Positions 1-8,879 are shown, counted from the stretch's first letter. The stretch is DNA of 33,288 bases from Pseudomonas sp. S31 (GCF_016648105.1 NZ_JACVVE010000052.1:1-33288); one strand, 5' to 3'. Notes: generated by a model from the letters alone, not told the origin. Program-made: numbers and translations.

Positions 1-1
1 G

Positions 2-565
2 TTCCTCATGGGCCTGTCGACCATGGCCGTCGGGGTGCTGCCGCCCGACCCCGCCCGCTACCACTCGCTCAGTTGCTGGCAGGCCAGCGAAGGCTGCGAG
101 GAGCAGTTCGTGGCACGGCTTGCCTGGCTGAGCGGCAAGCAGGGGCTGGCGCTGCCCGACCTCGGTTCAGGCACCTGGCGAACCTTGGTCCGCTCTGGCG
201 AGGTGACCTCTCTTGCCGACTGGCTGACACTCGACACCACACGCCTGGCATCGCTGCCAGGCATCAGCCACAACAAGGCGACCCGCTTGCGCGCACAGTT
301 CGACAGCGCCCGCTCGCGCCCCTTTGCCCAGTGGTTGCGTGGCCTGGGTGTCCCCGCGCCGCAAGACATGCCCCTGCAGGGGGGCTGGCAACACCTGGCG
401 CAACGCCAGGCACACGACTGGCAAGCCCTGCCGGGTATCGGTCAGAAGCGCGCACGCCAACTGACCGCCTTTTTCACCTCGCCGGCCTTGCAAAGCCTCG
501 CAAGTGAGCTGGGCAACAGCGGCGTCGACGGTTTCCTGCACGCCTCGACGCCTGTCGAGCAATAA
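2..565 (+). CDS. ligB: NAD-dependent DNA ligase LigB, C-terminal part (5' end outside window)
   Basis: The reading frame is open from base 2, so this is the 3' end of a gene that begins upstream; the ATG at 8 is internal. The visible 187 residues carry two helix-hairpin-helix segments, LASLPGISHNKATRL and ALPGIGQKRARQL, and end without a BRCT domain. That is the arrangement of LigB, the short second NAD-dependent ligase of gamma-proteobacteria, rather than LigA. The HhH segments bind DNA backbone non-specifically; the adenylation domain with the catalytic lysine would lie before the window. Its biological role is less clear than that of LigA. The family call rests on the HhH pair and on the characteristic ending, so it is fairly but not completely secure. 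Confidence 0.8.
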   Translation, partial: FLMGLSTMAVGVLPPDPARYHSLSCWQASEGCEEQFVARLAWLSGKQGLALPDLGSGTWRTLVRSGEVTSLADWLTLDTTRLASLPGISHNKATRLRAQFDSARSRPFAQWLRGLGVPAPQDMPLQGGWQHLAQRQAHDWQALPGIGQKRARQLTAFFTSPALQSLASELGNSGVDGFLHASTPVEQ

Positions 566-696
566 GACCTAACAAAAAAGCCTAAGGAAAATTCTGAGTT
601 TGCTCCGGAAATGACTAACAAGGGTTTCTAAATCGGCAAAACCAAGGCAGGATTTCCCCCAACTTTTTGCTGCCCCGCCCCGTCAAGGAGGCCCTT

Positions 697-1089
697 ATGA
701 AACGTATTTCCACCCTCGCGCTGCTGGCTGCACTCGGGATCGCCGCCGCTTCTGCCCAGGCCGCCCAGCCAGACGCCGGCCTGACCGGTTGCGCCGCCAA
801 GCGCAGCGCTATCGAGAACCAGCTGAAAATTGCCCGTGACGCCGGCAACAGTGGTCAGGTAGCCGGCCTGGAAGAGGCCCTGCGCGGTGTCGACAACTGC
901 ACCGACAGCAGCCTGCGCAAAGAGCGCGAGCAAAAGGTCCTCGATGCCCGCCATGAAGTGGCCCAACGCGAAAAAGACCTGAAAAAAGCAGAAAAGAAAG
1001 GCGACCCGGAGAAGATCAACAAGCGCAAGGACAAGCTGGCCGAATCGCGCAAGGAGCTGCAGGAAGCCGTGGACGAACTGGACCGCTGA
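697..1089 (+). CDS. DUF1090 family small periplasmic protein
   Basis: A 130-residue protein with a Sec signal peptide (MKRISTLALLAALGIAAASAQA, cleavage likely after the AQA). The mature part has two cysteines (in TGCAAK and DNCTD) and then a very charged, Lys/Glu-rich stretch predicted to be a long helix or coiled coil (KEREQKVLDARHEV onward). This is the layout of DUF1090 proteins, similar to E. coli YqjC, which are periplasmic and of unknown function. The start was set at 697 because AAGGAGG lies just upstream with good spacing; a TTG further upstream is unlikely. It stands alone between ligB and the convergent cytochrome gene. No function is claimed beyond export. Confidence 0.82.
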   Translation: MKRISTLALLAALGIAAASAQAAQPDAGLTGCAAKRSAIENQLKIARDAGNSGQVAGLEEALRGVDNCTDSSLRKEREQKVLDARHEVAQREKDLKKAEKKGDPEKINKRKDKLAESRKELQEAVDELDR

Positions 1090-1129
1090 TTACCCGCAGA
1101 GCCGCTCAGGGGTGATCGCCGAAAAGCGT

Positions 1130-1585
1130 TCAGTGGTTACGAAATTCGCTATGACAGGCCTTGCAGGCAGCCTCGACCTTGTCCATGGGGCCTTTCAATT
1201 GCGCTGGCGCCAACGGCTGCACGCGGGACGCGACGACCAGCTCGCCGGTGACGCCTTCCAACTGCCGGGCAAGGTCCTGGAAGCGCGCCTGCTTTTCCCA
1301 GACCTCCGGCCGGGCGCTGCTGTCGCCGGCATCCTTGATCTGCGGAAAATGCTGCCACGGTTCATGCGCAAGCCCATCCAGCTTCACCGCACCCTCGGCG
1401 AACTTCACCCCGTCGAACGGCACCCGGCCTCGCAGCATGCCGCCCATGTCCTCGCTGGTGTGCAGCATGGCCTTGAAGATGGCCTTGCGCTTGCCCAGCG
1501 GCGAGTTCGGGTCGACACCGCCGCAAGCCACCAGGCTGAGGGTGGCGAGCAGTATCACGGTCAATCGCTTGTACATCACGGTCAT
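1130..1585 (-). CDS. Lipid-anchored cytochrome c' (class II c-type cytochrome)
   Basis: A 151-residue protein with an N-terminal signal ending in the lipobox LVAC, so it is probably a lipoprotein, and a single heme site CKACH at residues 141-145, very near the C-terminus. A C-terminal CxxCH in a protein of this size with mostly helical sequence is the hallmark of cytochrome c', a four-helix-bundle heme protein associated with NO binding or small electron transfers. The ATG at 1585 is preferred over the one at 1576 because AAGG lies 5 nt before it. The gene converges on the DUF1090 gene and diverges from mltA, leaving 110 bp for both promoters. Physiological partner unknown. Confidence 0.8.
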   Translation of the reverse strand: MTVMYKRLTVILLATLSLVACGGVDPNSPLGKRKAIFKAMLHTSEDMGGMLRGRVPFDGVKFAEGAVKLDGLAHEPWQHFPQIKDAGDSSARPEVWEKQARFQDLARQLEGVTGELVVASRVQPLAPAQLKGPMDKVEAACKACHSEFRNH

Positions 1586-1695
1586 CCAGGCCTTGGCAGA
1601 GGGGCGGCCAGTATCGCTGCCGAGCGCGCAAAGGCCAATAGCCACATAAATAACAGGGGCGAATCTTCATGTTCGCCGCGCACAGGAACACACCC

Positions 1696-2847
1696 ATGAG
1701 ATCAGCCCTGCGTCATCTGGCCTGGACACTCCCGGCCCTCGCCCTGCTGGCCGGCTGCAAGGGCGGCGAGAGCGCCAAGCCCGAACCCCACGCCATCGCC
1801 ACCTATGCCAATGCCACCTGGCAAGACCTGCCCAGCGTCAGCGACAGCGACCTGCTGGCCGGCTTCCAGGCCTGGCGCAACGGCTGTGAGAAGCTCAAGC
1901 GCGATGCGGTATGGGCCAGCACCTGCGAGGCTGCCGCCAACGTACCGGATGACGCCCTGCAGGTACGCGCATTCCTCCAGCAGAACCTCGCGGTCTACGG
2001 CCTGCGTTCGGCGCAAAACGATGCCAACGGGCTGATCACCGGCTACTACGAGCCGGTCTACCCGGGCAGCCTGAGCCGTAGCGAAACCGCCCATGTAGCC
2101 GTCTACGGAGTCCCGGAGGACATGATCGTGGTCGACCTGGCAAGCGTCTACCCCGAGCTCAAGGGCAAGCGCCTGCGCGGGCGCCTGGATGGGCGCGTGC
2201 TCAAGCCCTACGACACCGCCGAGGTCATCAACCGTGACGGCGCCAAGGCGCCGGTGCTGGCCTGGCTGACCGACCCGATGGACCTGCAGTTCCTGCAGAT
2301 CCAGGGCTCCGGAAGGGTCCAACTGGAGGACGGCCGCCAGTTGCGCCTGGGCTACGCCGACCAGAACGGCCACCCCTATCGGCCGATCGGCCGCTGGCTG
2401 GTGGAACAAGGCCAACTGAAGAAGGAAGACGTCAGCATGGGCAGCATCCATGCCTGGGCCCAGGCCAACCCGCAGCGCGTACCGGAGCTGCTGGCCAGCA
2501 ACCCCAGCTACGTGTTCTTCAGCACCCGCCCGGACAGCAACGAGGGGCCACGCGGTTCGCTCAACGTTCCGCTGACGGCTGGCTACAGTGTGGCCATCGA
2601 CCGCAAGGTGATCCCCTTGGGCAGCCTGCTGTGGTTGTCGACCACGCGGCCCGATGGTTCGCCGGTGGTGCGCCCGGTAGGCGCCCAGGATACCGGCGGT
2701 GCGATCAGCGGCGAGGTGCGCGCGGACCTGTTCTGGGGGACCGGGCCGGAGGCTGGCGAACTGGCAGGGAACATGAAGCAGCAAGGGCAGATCTGGATGC
2801 TCTGGCCCAAGGGCAAGCCGCTGCCGGAAGTACCCAAGGTTCCTTGA
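1696..2847 (+). CDS. mltA: Membrane-bound lytic murein transglycosylase A
   Basis: A 383-residue outer-membrane lipoprotein that cleaves the MurNAc-GlcNAc bond of peptidoglycan and forms 1,6-anhydro-MurNAc ends. The signal peptide ends in the lipobox LLAGC. The middle holds the MltA barrel (GYYEPVYPGS, LQIQGSGRVQLEDG, LGYADQNGHPYRPIGRWL), followed by the C-terminal 3D domain with AQDTGG and RADLFWG; the aspartate of AQDTGG, near residue 332, matches the catalytic Asp of the family. The start at 1696 has AGGAA 7 nt upstream, whereas the ATG at 1669 would put 9 extra residues ahead of the signal peptide. A strong hairpin follows the stop codon. Confidence 0.95.
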   Translation: MRSALRHLAWTLPALALLAGCKGGESAKPEPHAIATYANATWQDLPSVSDSDLLAGFQAWRNGCEKLKRDAVWASTCEAAANVPDDALQVRAFLQQNLAVYGLRSAQNDANGLITGYYEPVYPGSLSRSETAHVAVYGVPEDMIVVDLASVYPELKGKRLRGRLDGRVLKPYDTAEVINRDGAKAPVLAWLTDPMDLQFLQIQGSGRVQLEDGRQLRLGYADQNGHPYRPIGRWLVEQGQLKKEDVSMGSIHAWAQANPQRVPELLASNPSYVFFSTRPDSNEGPRGSLNVPLTAGYSVAIDRKVIPLGSLLWLSTTRPDGSPVVRPVGAQDTGGAISGEVRADLFWGTGPEAGELAGNMKQQGQIWMLWPKGKPLPEVPKVP

Positions 2848-2848
2848 C

Positions 2849-2894
2849 CCATGTCGCGCCCTTCGCGGGCTTACCCGTGAAGGGCGCGACATGG
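2849..2894. terminator. Long REP-derived hairpin between convergent mltA and the MAPEG gene
   Basis: Bases 2849-2864 and 2879-2894 are perfectly complementary (16 bp). After a G-U pair, four more pairs (CGGG/CCCG) close on the loop CTTA, giving about 21 bp of stem. Both genes end within a few bases of it, so it could stop transcription from both sides, although it lacks a clear T-tract. Its centre TTCGCGGGCTTACCCG resembles the REP core found elsewhere in the window, so it is probably a REP copy used as a terminator. Confidence 0.6.
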
Positions 2895-2896
2895 CC

Positions 2897-3283
2897 TCAA
2901 ATGGAAACCGCGAAGAACGACACGATCAACGCCAGCCCGGCAAACCACACCAGAGAGCGCAACGCCGCCCAGTCAGCCAGGTAGCAGATGATGTAGAGCA
3001 GGCGGCTGGTGATGTAGAGCACCGCCAGCACATCCTGGGTCACCTGCTCGGCATTGCCGACGATGTCGGCCACCAGCACCGCCGCGGCGAACGCGGGAAA
3101 CGCCTCGTACCCGTTCTGCTGGGCCGCATGGGCACGTCGCGGCAGGCCCGACAAGGTGTCGAGGAAGGCTCGCGGGTCGTGGTTGTCGCGCAGGCCGAAG
3201 CGCCCGCTGCTCAGCTTGGCGATCAACGCGCACAGCGGTGGCAGGAACAATGCGATCAGGATGCACCACAGGGCAACGGTCAT
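2897..3283 (-). CDS. MAPEG family membrane protein
   Basis: A 128-residue integral membrane protein with four likely transmembrane helices: near residues 3-22, a helix in FPAFAAAVLVADIVG, one in VLAVLYITSRLLYIICYLA, and the C-terminal LRSLVWFAGLALIVSFFAV. The motif GRFGLRDNHDPRAFLDTLSG followed by RRAHAAQQNGYEAFP is typical of bacterial MAPEG proteins (membrane-associated proteins in eicosanoid and glutathione metabolism), where the Arg/Asn/Glu cluster relates to glutathione binding in studied members. The substrate of this bacterial branch is not known. It lies 28 bp after the DMT permease on the same strand, so the two may be cotranscribed. Confidence 0.85.
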   Translation of the reverse strand: MTVALWCILIALFLPPLCALIAKLSSGRFGLRDNHDPRAFLDTLSGLPRRAHAAQQNGYEAFPAFAAAVLVADIVGNAEQVTQDVLAVLYITSRLLYIICYLADWAALRSLVWFAGLALIVSFFAVSI

Positions 3284-3311
3284 GGACAGGATTCCTCGTT
3301 TGATCTTCGGG

Positions 3312-4145
3312 TTAGAGCTTCATCACCAGCATGCCTGCCAGCACCAGCCCGCAAGCTAGGAGTCTGGGGCCGCCAAAAGGTTCTTTGAGGTAGCGCATGC
3401 CCAGCAACACCACGAGGATCACGCTCAACTCGCGCAGCGCCGCCGCCTCGGCGACCGACCCCAGGTGCATGGCCCAGAGCACCAGGGCGTAGCTCAGCAA
3501 CACGCACAGCCCCACCGCCAGGCCCAGGCGCCACTGGGTGCGCCAGAACAGCACGAACGGCGCCCGCCGCGCCACGCTGGCCAGGAGCGGAAACGGCCAG
3601 GCACTGAGCAGGGTCAGCCACACCAGGTAATCCCAGGGTTTGCCCCACAGGCGCACGGCCTGGCCATCGAACCAGGTGTAGCAGCCTATGCACAGGCCGA
3701 TCAGCGCCACCACCGGCAACATCGACCACGGCAACCGGTCCCCGCCGCCGCCCTGACACAGCAGGCAGGCCATGCCGCACGGGATGAGCAGGATGCCGAT
3801 GATCTGCTGGCTGCTGAGCGATTCGCCGGCAAACGCCAGGGTCAGGCCCAGCACCACCAGCGGCGACAGCCCGCGCATCAGAGGATAGACCAGCCCCAGA
3901 TCGCCGACCCGGTAAGCCTGTATCAGCAGGAAGCGGTACAGCTGTTCGGCAAAGGCCGAGGCCAGCAACCAGGGCCAGATCTCGACGGGTGGCAGGTCGA
4001 CGAAGGCCACGGCGGAAACGGCGAACACCAGCGCCACCGAGTCCATGCTGGCGATCACCAACAAGCGCTCGCCACTGAATTTGATCAAGGTGTTCCAGGT
4101 CGCATGCAACAGGGCAGCGACCAGAACCAGGGAAGTTGCCAGCAC
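3312..4145 (-). CDS. DMT superfamily (EamA) transporter
   Basis: A 277-residue permease with about ten hydrophobic helices arranged as two EamA repeats, the second starting near LPWSMLPVVALIGLCIGCYTWFDG. It probably exports or imports a small metabolite, but the sequence does not reveal which. The reading frame stays open to 4346 and would add about 67 residues without membrane or family character. A GTG at 4145, with AAGGA 9 nt upstream, gives the usual DMT opening VLATSLVLVAALLHATWNTL, so GTG is taken as the start. The upstream extension also falls in AT-richer DNA unlike the gene. Likely operon with the MAPEG gene. Confidence 0.85.
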   Translation of the reverse strand: MLATSLVLVAALLHATWNTLIKFSGERLLVIASMDSVALVFAVSAVAFVDLPPVEIWPWLLASAFAEQLYRFLLIQAYRVGDLGLVYPLMRGLSPLVVLGLTLAFAGESLSSQQIIGILLIPCGMACLLCQGGGGDRLPWSMLPVVALIGLCIGCYTWFDGQAVRLWGKPWDYLVWLTLLSAWPFPLLASVARRAPFVLFWRTQWRLGLAVGLCVLLSYALVLWAMHLGSVAEAAALRELSVILVVLLGMRYLKEPFGGPRLLACGLVLAGMLVMKL

Positions 4146-4359
4146 GCGACAGAGTCCTTGCAAAAAAGAAACACGTTCGATGCACCAGCACCGAGCTGCA
4201 AAAAGTACGAAAAAGATTACAGTCTTGGGCGAGATGCCAACCCTATTTGAAGGCATTTCCACAGCCCCATACCAATATACTGTCTCGACACCGCAGGCAC
4301 GTCCATCAAGACAAACAAGCCGGCACCGACATCCAAACATACTCACTTACGAATCACGT

Positions 4360-4389
4360 TTGACGCAGTGGCAACAGCGGGCATAGGAT
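4360..4389 (+). promoter_or_regulatory. Candidate sigma70 promoter
   Basis: TTGACG at 4360-4365 matches five of six bases of the -35 box, and TAGGAT at 4384-4389 matches four of six bases of the -10 box, with an 18-bp spacer. A transcript would start near 4396, about 30 bp before the hairpin at 4427 and 90 bp before the DUF3800 start codon. Confidence 0.45.
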
Positions 4390-4426
4390 GGCCCTAACGC
4401 ATGGGATTAACCGTGCCTACCTTCCG

Positions 4427-4456
4427 AAGCCCGCAATGCGCAAGCATGCGGGCTTT
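4427..4456 (+). terminator. Hairpin with GCAA tetraloop: terminator or leader attenuator
   Basis: AAGCCCGC (4427-4434) pairs with GCGGGCTT (4448-4455). After one bulged A, ATGC pairs with GCAT around the loop GCAA, a GNRA tetraloop. The strand continues TCGTGCTTCT, a weak T-tract. It could end a short RNA of about 60-70 nt starting near 4396, or attenuate transcription into the DUF3800 gene. This shape is common in Pseudomonas intrinsic terminators. Confidence 0.55.
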
Positions 4457-4485
4457 CGTGCTTCTGGGACCAGGACCCGGAACTC

Positions 4486-5298
4486 ATGACTCATTATGTG
4501 GCCTACCTCGACGAATTCGGCCATGTGGGACAGTACGTCTCCCGCAACCATCCTCATTTCAAAACAAGTCCTGTATTCGGCCTGGGTGGCGTCCTGCTTC
4601 CAGCAGAAGAGGTTCGAGAGTTCGCCATCTTCTTCTACCAACTGAAATGCCAACTACTGGCCTGGGACATCAGCAATGACAACCCCCGGAACCTGCCAGC
4701 TTACCAATGGGAAAAGAAGGGGTCGAAGCTGTTCACGACCAGAAACATCACGCAATACCGATCACTCAGGCAAGCGACATTCCGCATTCTGACTCGTATC
4801 GGCAAGGTAGGCGGCCACGTCATTTATGCTGGAGAACATAAAGCGACCTCGCTCACCCACAACGCGACCTCAACATTCAAGCGCCAACTGCTGCACGCGG
4901 TGAGGAAAATCGATCGCTTCTGCACACGAACCGACTCCACCTTCATGGTACTGCTGGATGAACAACGTGCAGGTAATGAATGGCGAGAACGGAACGTAGA
5001 GGCCTGCACGTTGGCCATGTTCGAAGATCCCGCGGAAAAGTGCCGCGGCCTGATCGAACCACCCCTGCAAGGTGAAAGTCACCTGTTCCAGACGTTGCAG
5101 TGCGCAGACTGGCTGTGCGGTCTCATTGGTCGTTTGATGGCCTTGGCAGTATCACCAGAGGAGTTTCCAGACTGGGAACCCTTCGACAGATACTTTTCAA
5201 CGCGCATAGCGCACCTCGCCTTACCCGGCTCAGGCCTGCAGAAACAATCTGAGGCCGCTGCCTCTAGCGAAGCAGCCAAGGCCACATTGGATGCCTGA
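4486..5298 (+). CDS. DUF3800 domain protein, accessory gene
   Basis: A 270-residue soluble protein. The N-terminal YLDEFG (D9, E10) and the C-terminal QCADW (Q205 to D208) correspond to the DE and QxxD motifs described for DUF3800. A further acidic pair, LLDEQ (D158, E159), lies between them. Such spaced acidic residues suggest an RNase H-like metal-dependent nuclease, but that is inference and no function is established. DUF3800 genes often occur in mobile or defence-associated regions. The gene is AT-richer than its neighbours and uses codons rare in this genome (AGA, AGG, CTA, ATA), which suggests transfer. No integrase, direct repeat or partner gene is visible. The start at 4486 gives the usual short lead into YxDE; its ribosome site (GGAA or the earlier AGGA) is weak. 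Confidence 0.75.
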   Translation: MTHYVAYLDEFGHVGQYVSRNHPHFKTSPVFGLGGVLLPAEEVREFAIFFYQLKCQLLAWDISNDNPRNLPAYQWEKKGSKLFTTRNITQYRSLRQATFRILTRIGKVGGHVIYAGEHKATSLTHNATSTFKRQLLHAVRKIDRFCTRTDSTFMVLLDEQRAGNEWRERNVEACTLAMFEDPAEKCRGLIEPPLQGESHLFQTLQCADWLCGLIGRLMALAVSPEEFPDWEPFDRYFSTRIAHLALPGSGLQKQSEAAASSEAAKATLDA

Positions 5299-5439
5299 AG
5301 GCCAGTTGCGAAACCCAGCTCGCAGAACGCTGTCTACCTGAACAGTCAAAAAGTGTGTCCCGAACCCCTCGCCAGATCATCAAAGAACTGCCCGAGCCAT
5401 TCGGGTTACGACTTGGAAGCCACTGTCACAGGATTCGGG

Positions 5440-6675
5440 ATGCTTGAACTCGTTGCTGCGTTTATCTGCCTCACCACCCTTCTCACCTACGTCAACTACC
5501 GTTTCATCGGCCTGCCGCCCGCCATTGGCGTGATGGTCACGGCGCTGTTGTTCTCTCTCATTCTTCAAGGTCTGAGCCTGATCGGCTTCCCCGGCCTTGA
5601 AGAGCGCGTCGAAGGGTTGATGAACCAGATCGACTTCAACGACCTGCTGATGCACTGGATGCTGGCCTTTCTGTTGTTCGCCGGCGCCCTGCACGTCAAC
5701 CTCTCCGACCTGCGCAGCTACCGCTGGCCGATCGGCCTGCTGGCCACCCTCGGGGTGCTGATCGCCACGGTGGTGATCGGTTATCTGGCGCACTGGGTGT
5801 TCGCCCTGTTCGGCTGGCAGGTGCCGCTGATCTACTGCCTGCTGTTCGGCGCGCTGATTTCGCCGACCGACCCGATTGCCGTGCTCGGCGCCCTGCGCAC
5901 CGCCAATGCGCCAAAACCGCTGAAAACCACCATCGTCGGTGAGTCGCTGTTCAACGACGGCACTGCGGTGGTGGTGTTCACCGTGCTGTTGGGCATCGTC
6001 CAGCTCGGCGAAACGCCCAGTGTCAGCGAAACGGCGCTGCTGTTCGCCCGCGAGGCCATCGGCGGCGTGGTGTTCGGCGGCCTGATCGGCTACGCCACCT
6101 ACCGCATGATCAAGAGCGTCGAGCAATACCAGGTCGAGGTCATGCTGACCCTGGCCCTGGTCATCGGTGGCTCGGCGATGTGCTACGAGCTGCACGTCTC
6201 GGCGCCGATCGCCATGGTCGTGGCCGGCCTGATCATCGGCAACCTGGGGCGCAACCTGGCGATGAACGATATGACCCGTCGCTACATGGACGGTTTCTGG
6301 GAACTGATCGACGACATGCTCAACGCCCTGCTGTTCGCGCTGATCGGCCTCGAGCTGTTGCTGCTGCCGTTCAACTGGCTGCACCTGGCGGCGGGTAGCG
6401 TGCTGGCGCTGGCGGTACTGCTGTCGCGCCTGCTGACCGTGGCACCGGCGATCGTCCTGCTGCGCCGCTGGCGCACGGTGCCCAAGGGTACGGTCCGGGT
6501 GCTGACCTGGGGTGGCCTGCGCGGTGGGGTGTCGGTGGCCCTGGCACTGTCGTTGCCACTGGGCGAGGAACGTGACCTGCTGCTGTCGATCACCTACATC
6601 GTGGTGCTGTCGTCGATCCTGGTGCAGGGTTTGAGCATCGGGCGCGTGGTCCGCAAGGTCAGCGCACAGCCCTGA
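5440..6675 (+). CDS. Na+/H+ antiporter, CPA1 (NhaP-type) family
   Basis: A 411-residue membrane protein with 12-13 hydrophobic helices. SPTDPIAV at 141-148 and GESLFNDGTAVVVF at 167-180 are the ion-binding signatures of CPA1 exchangers; N172 and D173 form the ND pair that carries the cation and proton. The later LTWGGLRGGVSVALALSLP is also typical of the family. It should exchange cytoplasmic Na+ (perhaps K+) for protons across the inner membrane, aiding pH and salt balance. AGGA lies 6 nt before the ATG at 5440; an alternative in-frame GTG at 5353 would add 29 polar, AT-rich-derived residues with no family match. Followed by REP sequence and convergent with the thioesterase gene. Confidence 0.92.
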   Translation: MLELVAAFICLTTLLTYVNYRFIGLPPAIGVMVTALLFSLILQGLSLIGFPGLEERVEGLMNQIDFNDLLMHWMLAFLLFAGALHVNLSDLRSYRWPIGLLATLGVLIATVVIGYLAHWVFALFGWQVPLIYCLLFGALISPTDPIAVLGALRTANAPKPLKTTIVGESLFNDGTAVVVFTVLLGIVQLGETPSVSETALLFAREAIGGVVFGGLIGYATYRMIKSVEQYQVEVMLTLALVIGGSAMCYELHVSAPIAMVVAGLIIGNLGRNLAMNDMTRRYMDGFWELIDDMLNALLFALIGLELLLLPFNWLHLAAGSVLALAVLLSRLLTVAPAIVLLRRWRTVPKGTVRVLTWGGLRGGVSVALALSLPLGEERDLLLSITYIVVLSSILVQGLSIGRVVRKVSAQP

Positions 6676-6678
6676 GAA

Positions 6679-6757
6679 TGCCGGGGCCGCGTTGCGGCCC
6701 GATCGCGGCACAAGGCCGCTCCTACATGGAATGCTGGGTTCCTGTGGGAGCGGCCCC
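6679..6757. repeat. REP-type palindromic repeat pair
   Basis: GGCCGC-TTGC-GCGGCC-like pairing near 6684-6700 is followed by GCGGCACAAGGCCGCTCCTACA, and then TGTGGGAGCGGCC appears in the opposite orientation at 6742-6754. The pair fills the gap between the convergent antiporter and thioesterase genes. It uses the GGCCGC subtype core also seen at 13640-13771. Confidence 0.65.
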
Positions 6758-6762
6758 TTCCA

Positions 6763-7164
6763 TTACTCTACTGCCGAATCCGGAAACTGATCCTGCACGT
6801 ACTTGATCTCGGTCCGCCCATGGGCCGCCGGCAAGCCGTCTTCACCCAGGTTGACGAAGACCATCTTGTCGACGGTGAGAATGGACTTGCGGGTGATCTT
6901 GTTGCGCACTTCGCACTTGAGGGTGATCGAGGTGCGACCGAACTCGGTGGCGGTGATGCCCAGCTCGATGATGTCGCCCTGACGCGAGGCGCTGACGAAG
7001 TTGATTTCCGACATGTACTTGGTCACCACCCGCTGGTTGCCCAGCTGGACGATGGCGTAGATCGCCGCTTCCTCGTCGATCCAGCGCAGCAGGCTGCCGC
7101 CGAATAACGTGCCGTTGGGGTTGAGGTCTTCGGGTTTAACCCATTTGCGGGTATGAAAGTTCAT
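6763..7164 (-). CDS. Acyl-CoA thioesterase (hotdog fold, YciA-like)
   Basis: A 133-residue single hotdog domain. LNPNGTLFGGSLLRWIDEEAAIYA matches the active-site helix region of acyl-CoA hydrolases of the YciA/BFIT type, in which an Asn and an Asp/Glu on opposing subunits activate water. The motif FVSASRQGDIIELGITATEFGRTSITLKCEV covers the central beta strands. It probably hydrolyses acyl-CoA esters in the cytoplasm; chain-length preference cannot be read. The start at 7164 has AGGAG 6 nt upstream, so the longer frame to 7281 is not used. It diverges from ahcY and shares the 305-bp region between them. Confidence 0.88.
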   Translation of the reverse strand: MNFHTRKWVKPEDLNPNGTLFGGSLLRWIDEEAAIYAIVQLGNQRVVTKYMSEINFVSASRQGDIIELGITATEFGRTSITLKCEVRNKITRKSILTVDKMVFVNLGEDGLPAAHGRTEIKYVQDQFPDSAVE

Positions 7165-7268
7165 CTGTACTCCTGACCTGCTTGGCTGACATGCAGCCAT
7201 GATGGCAGAGCTGCCGCCGGCACTCCATTGATCATCGACTATCGTCTCGATTAAATCGACGGAAAACC

Positions 7269-7297
7269 TTGGGCTCGGCAAGCCGCGCGGCTATAAT
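7269..7297 (+). promoter_or_regulatory. Promoter of the ahcY riboswitch leader
   Basis: TTGGGC at 7269-7274 and a perfect TATAAT at 7292-7297 are separated by exactly 17 bp. Transcription would begin near 7304, giving a leader of about 165 nt that includes a first hairpin (CATGGC 7311-7316 with GCCATG 7339-7344) and the riboswitch. Confidence 0.75.
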
Positions 7298-7352
7298 CCC
7301 TGCCGTTTCACATGGCGACGCTCCCTCGGCTGGGCGCTGCCATGCCCGCCAC

Positions 7353-7461
7353 CCATCCGAGGGGCGCTGCAGCAGGCTCGGCCTGTCAGGCTCGGATGGG
7401 GCGTTGTCCGCTGCCGCGGACGCTCAACGCACAACGGCGCCCATTCGCACACTACGAATGG
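7353..7461 (+). ncRNA. S-adenosylhomocysteine (SAH) riboswitch
   Basis: P1 is formed by CCATCCGAG (7353-7361) and CTCGGATGG (7391-7399). P2 is CAGGC/GCCTG (7373-7377 and 7381-7385). P4 is GCGTTG/CAACGC (7401-7406 and 7425-7430), extended by CCGC/GCGG. GGGCGC (7362-7367) can pair with GCGCCC (7437-7442), which fits the pseudoknot of this class. Bases such as GAGGGGCGCTGC and CAACGCACAACGGCGC resemble the conserved core of the SAH riboswitch, known upstream of ahcY in pseudomonads. It should sense SAH and raise ahcY expression. A hairpin CCATTCG/CGAATGG (7441-7447 and 7455-7461) overlaps both the pseudoknot strand and the ribosome site GGAGG at 7460-7464, and could be the expression switch. Confidence 0.9.
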
Positions 7462-7469
7462 AGGCTCTC

Positions 7470-8878
<1,409 letters not shown>

Positions 8879-8879
<1 letters not shown>

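Larger units (their letters stand above)
4146..4485. other. AT-richer intergenic patch before the DUF3800 gene
   Basis: This 340-bp stretch holds no convincing protein gene; the small frames read from it are overlapping shadows. It contains A-rich runs on the plus strand (for example near 4162, 4199 and 4208) and is visibly less GC-rich than the flanking housekeeping genes. The left part should carry the promoter of the DMT permease. The right part carries a promoter-like pair at 4360-4389 and a strong hairpin at 4427-4455, listed separately. Confidence 0.6.

Noticed and set aside
5353..5439. Upstream start for the antiporter gene
   Set aside because: It would add 29 polar residues from AT-richer DNA; AGGA correctly placed before 5440 and the family's hydrophobic start favour 5440.
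4200..5440. Direct repeats or attachment sites around the DUF3800 patch
   Set aside because: CTGTCTCGAC (near 4281) and CTGTCTACCTG (near 5331) looked alike but share only a few bases; no duplicated ends, tRNA or integrase were found.
5380..6711. A 443-codon frame on the minus strand opposite the Na+/H+ antiporter
   Set aside because: Gln/His/Arg-rich shadow; the plus strand has the CPA1 ion-binding motifs.
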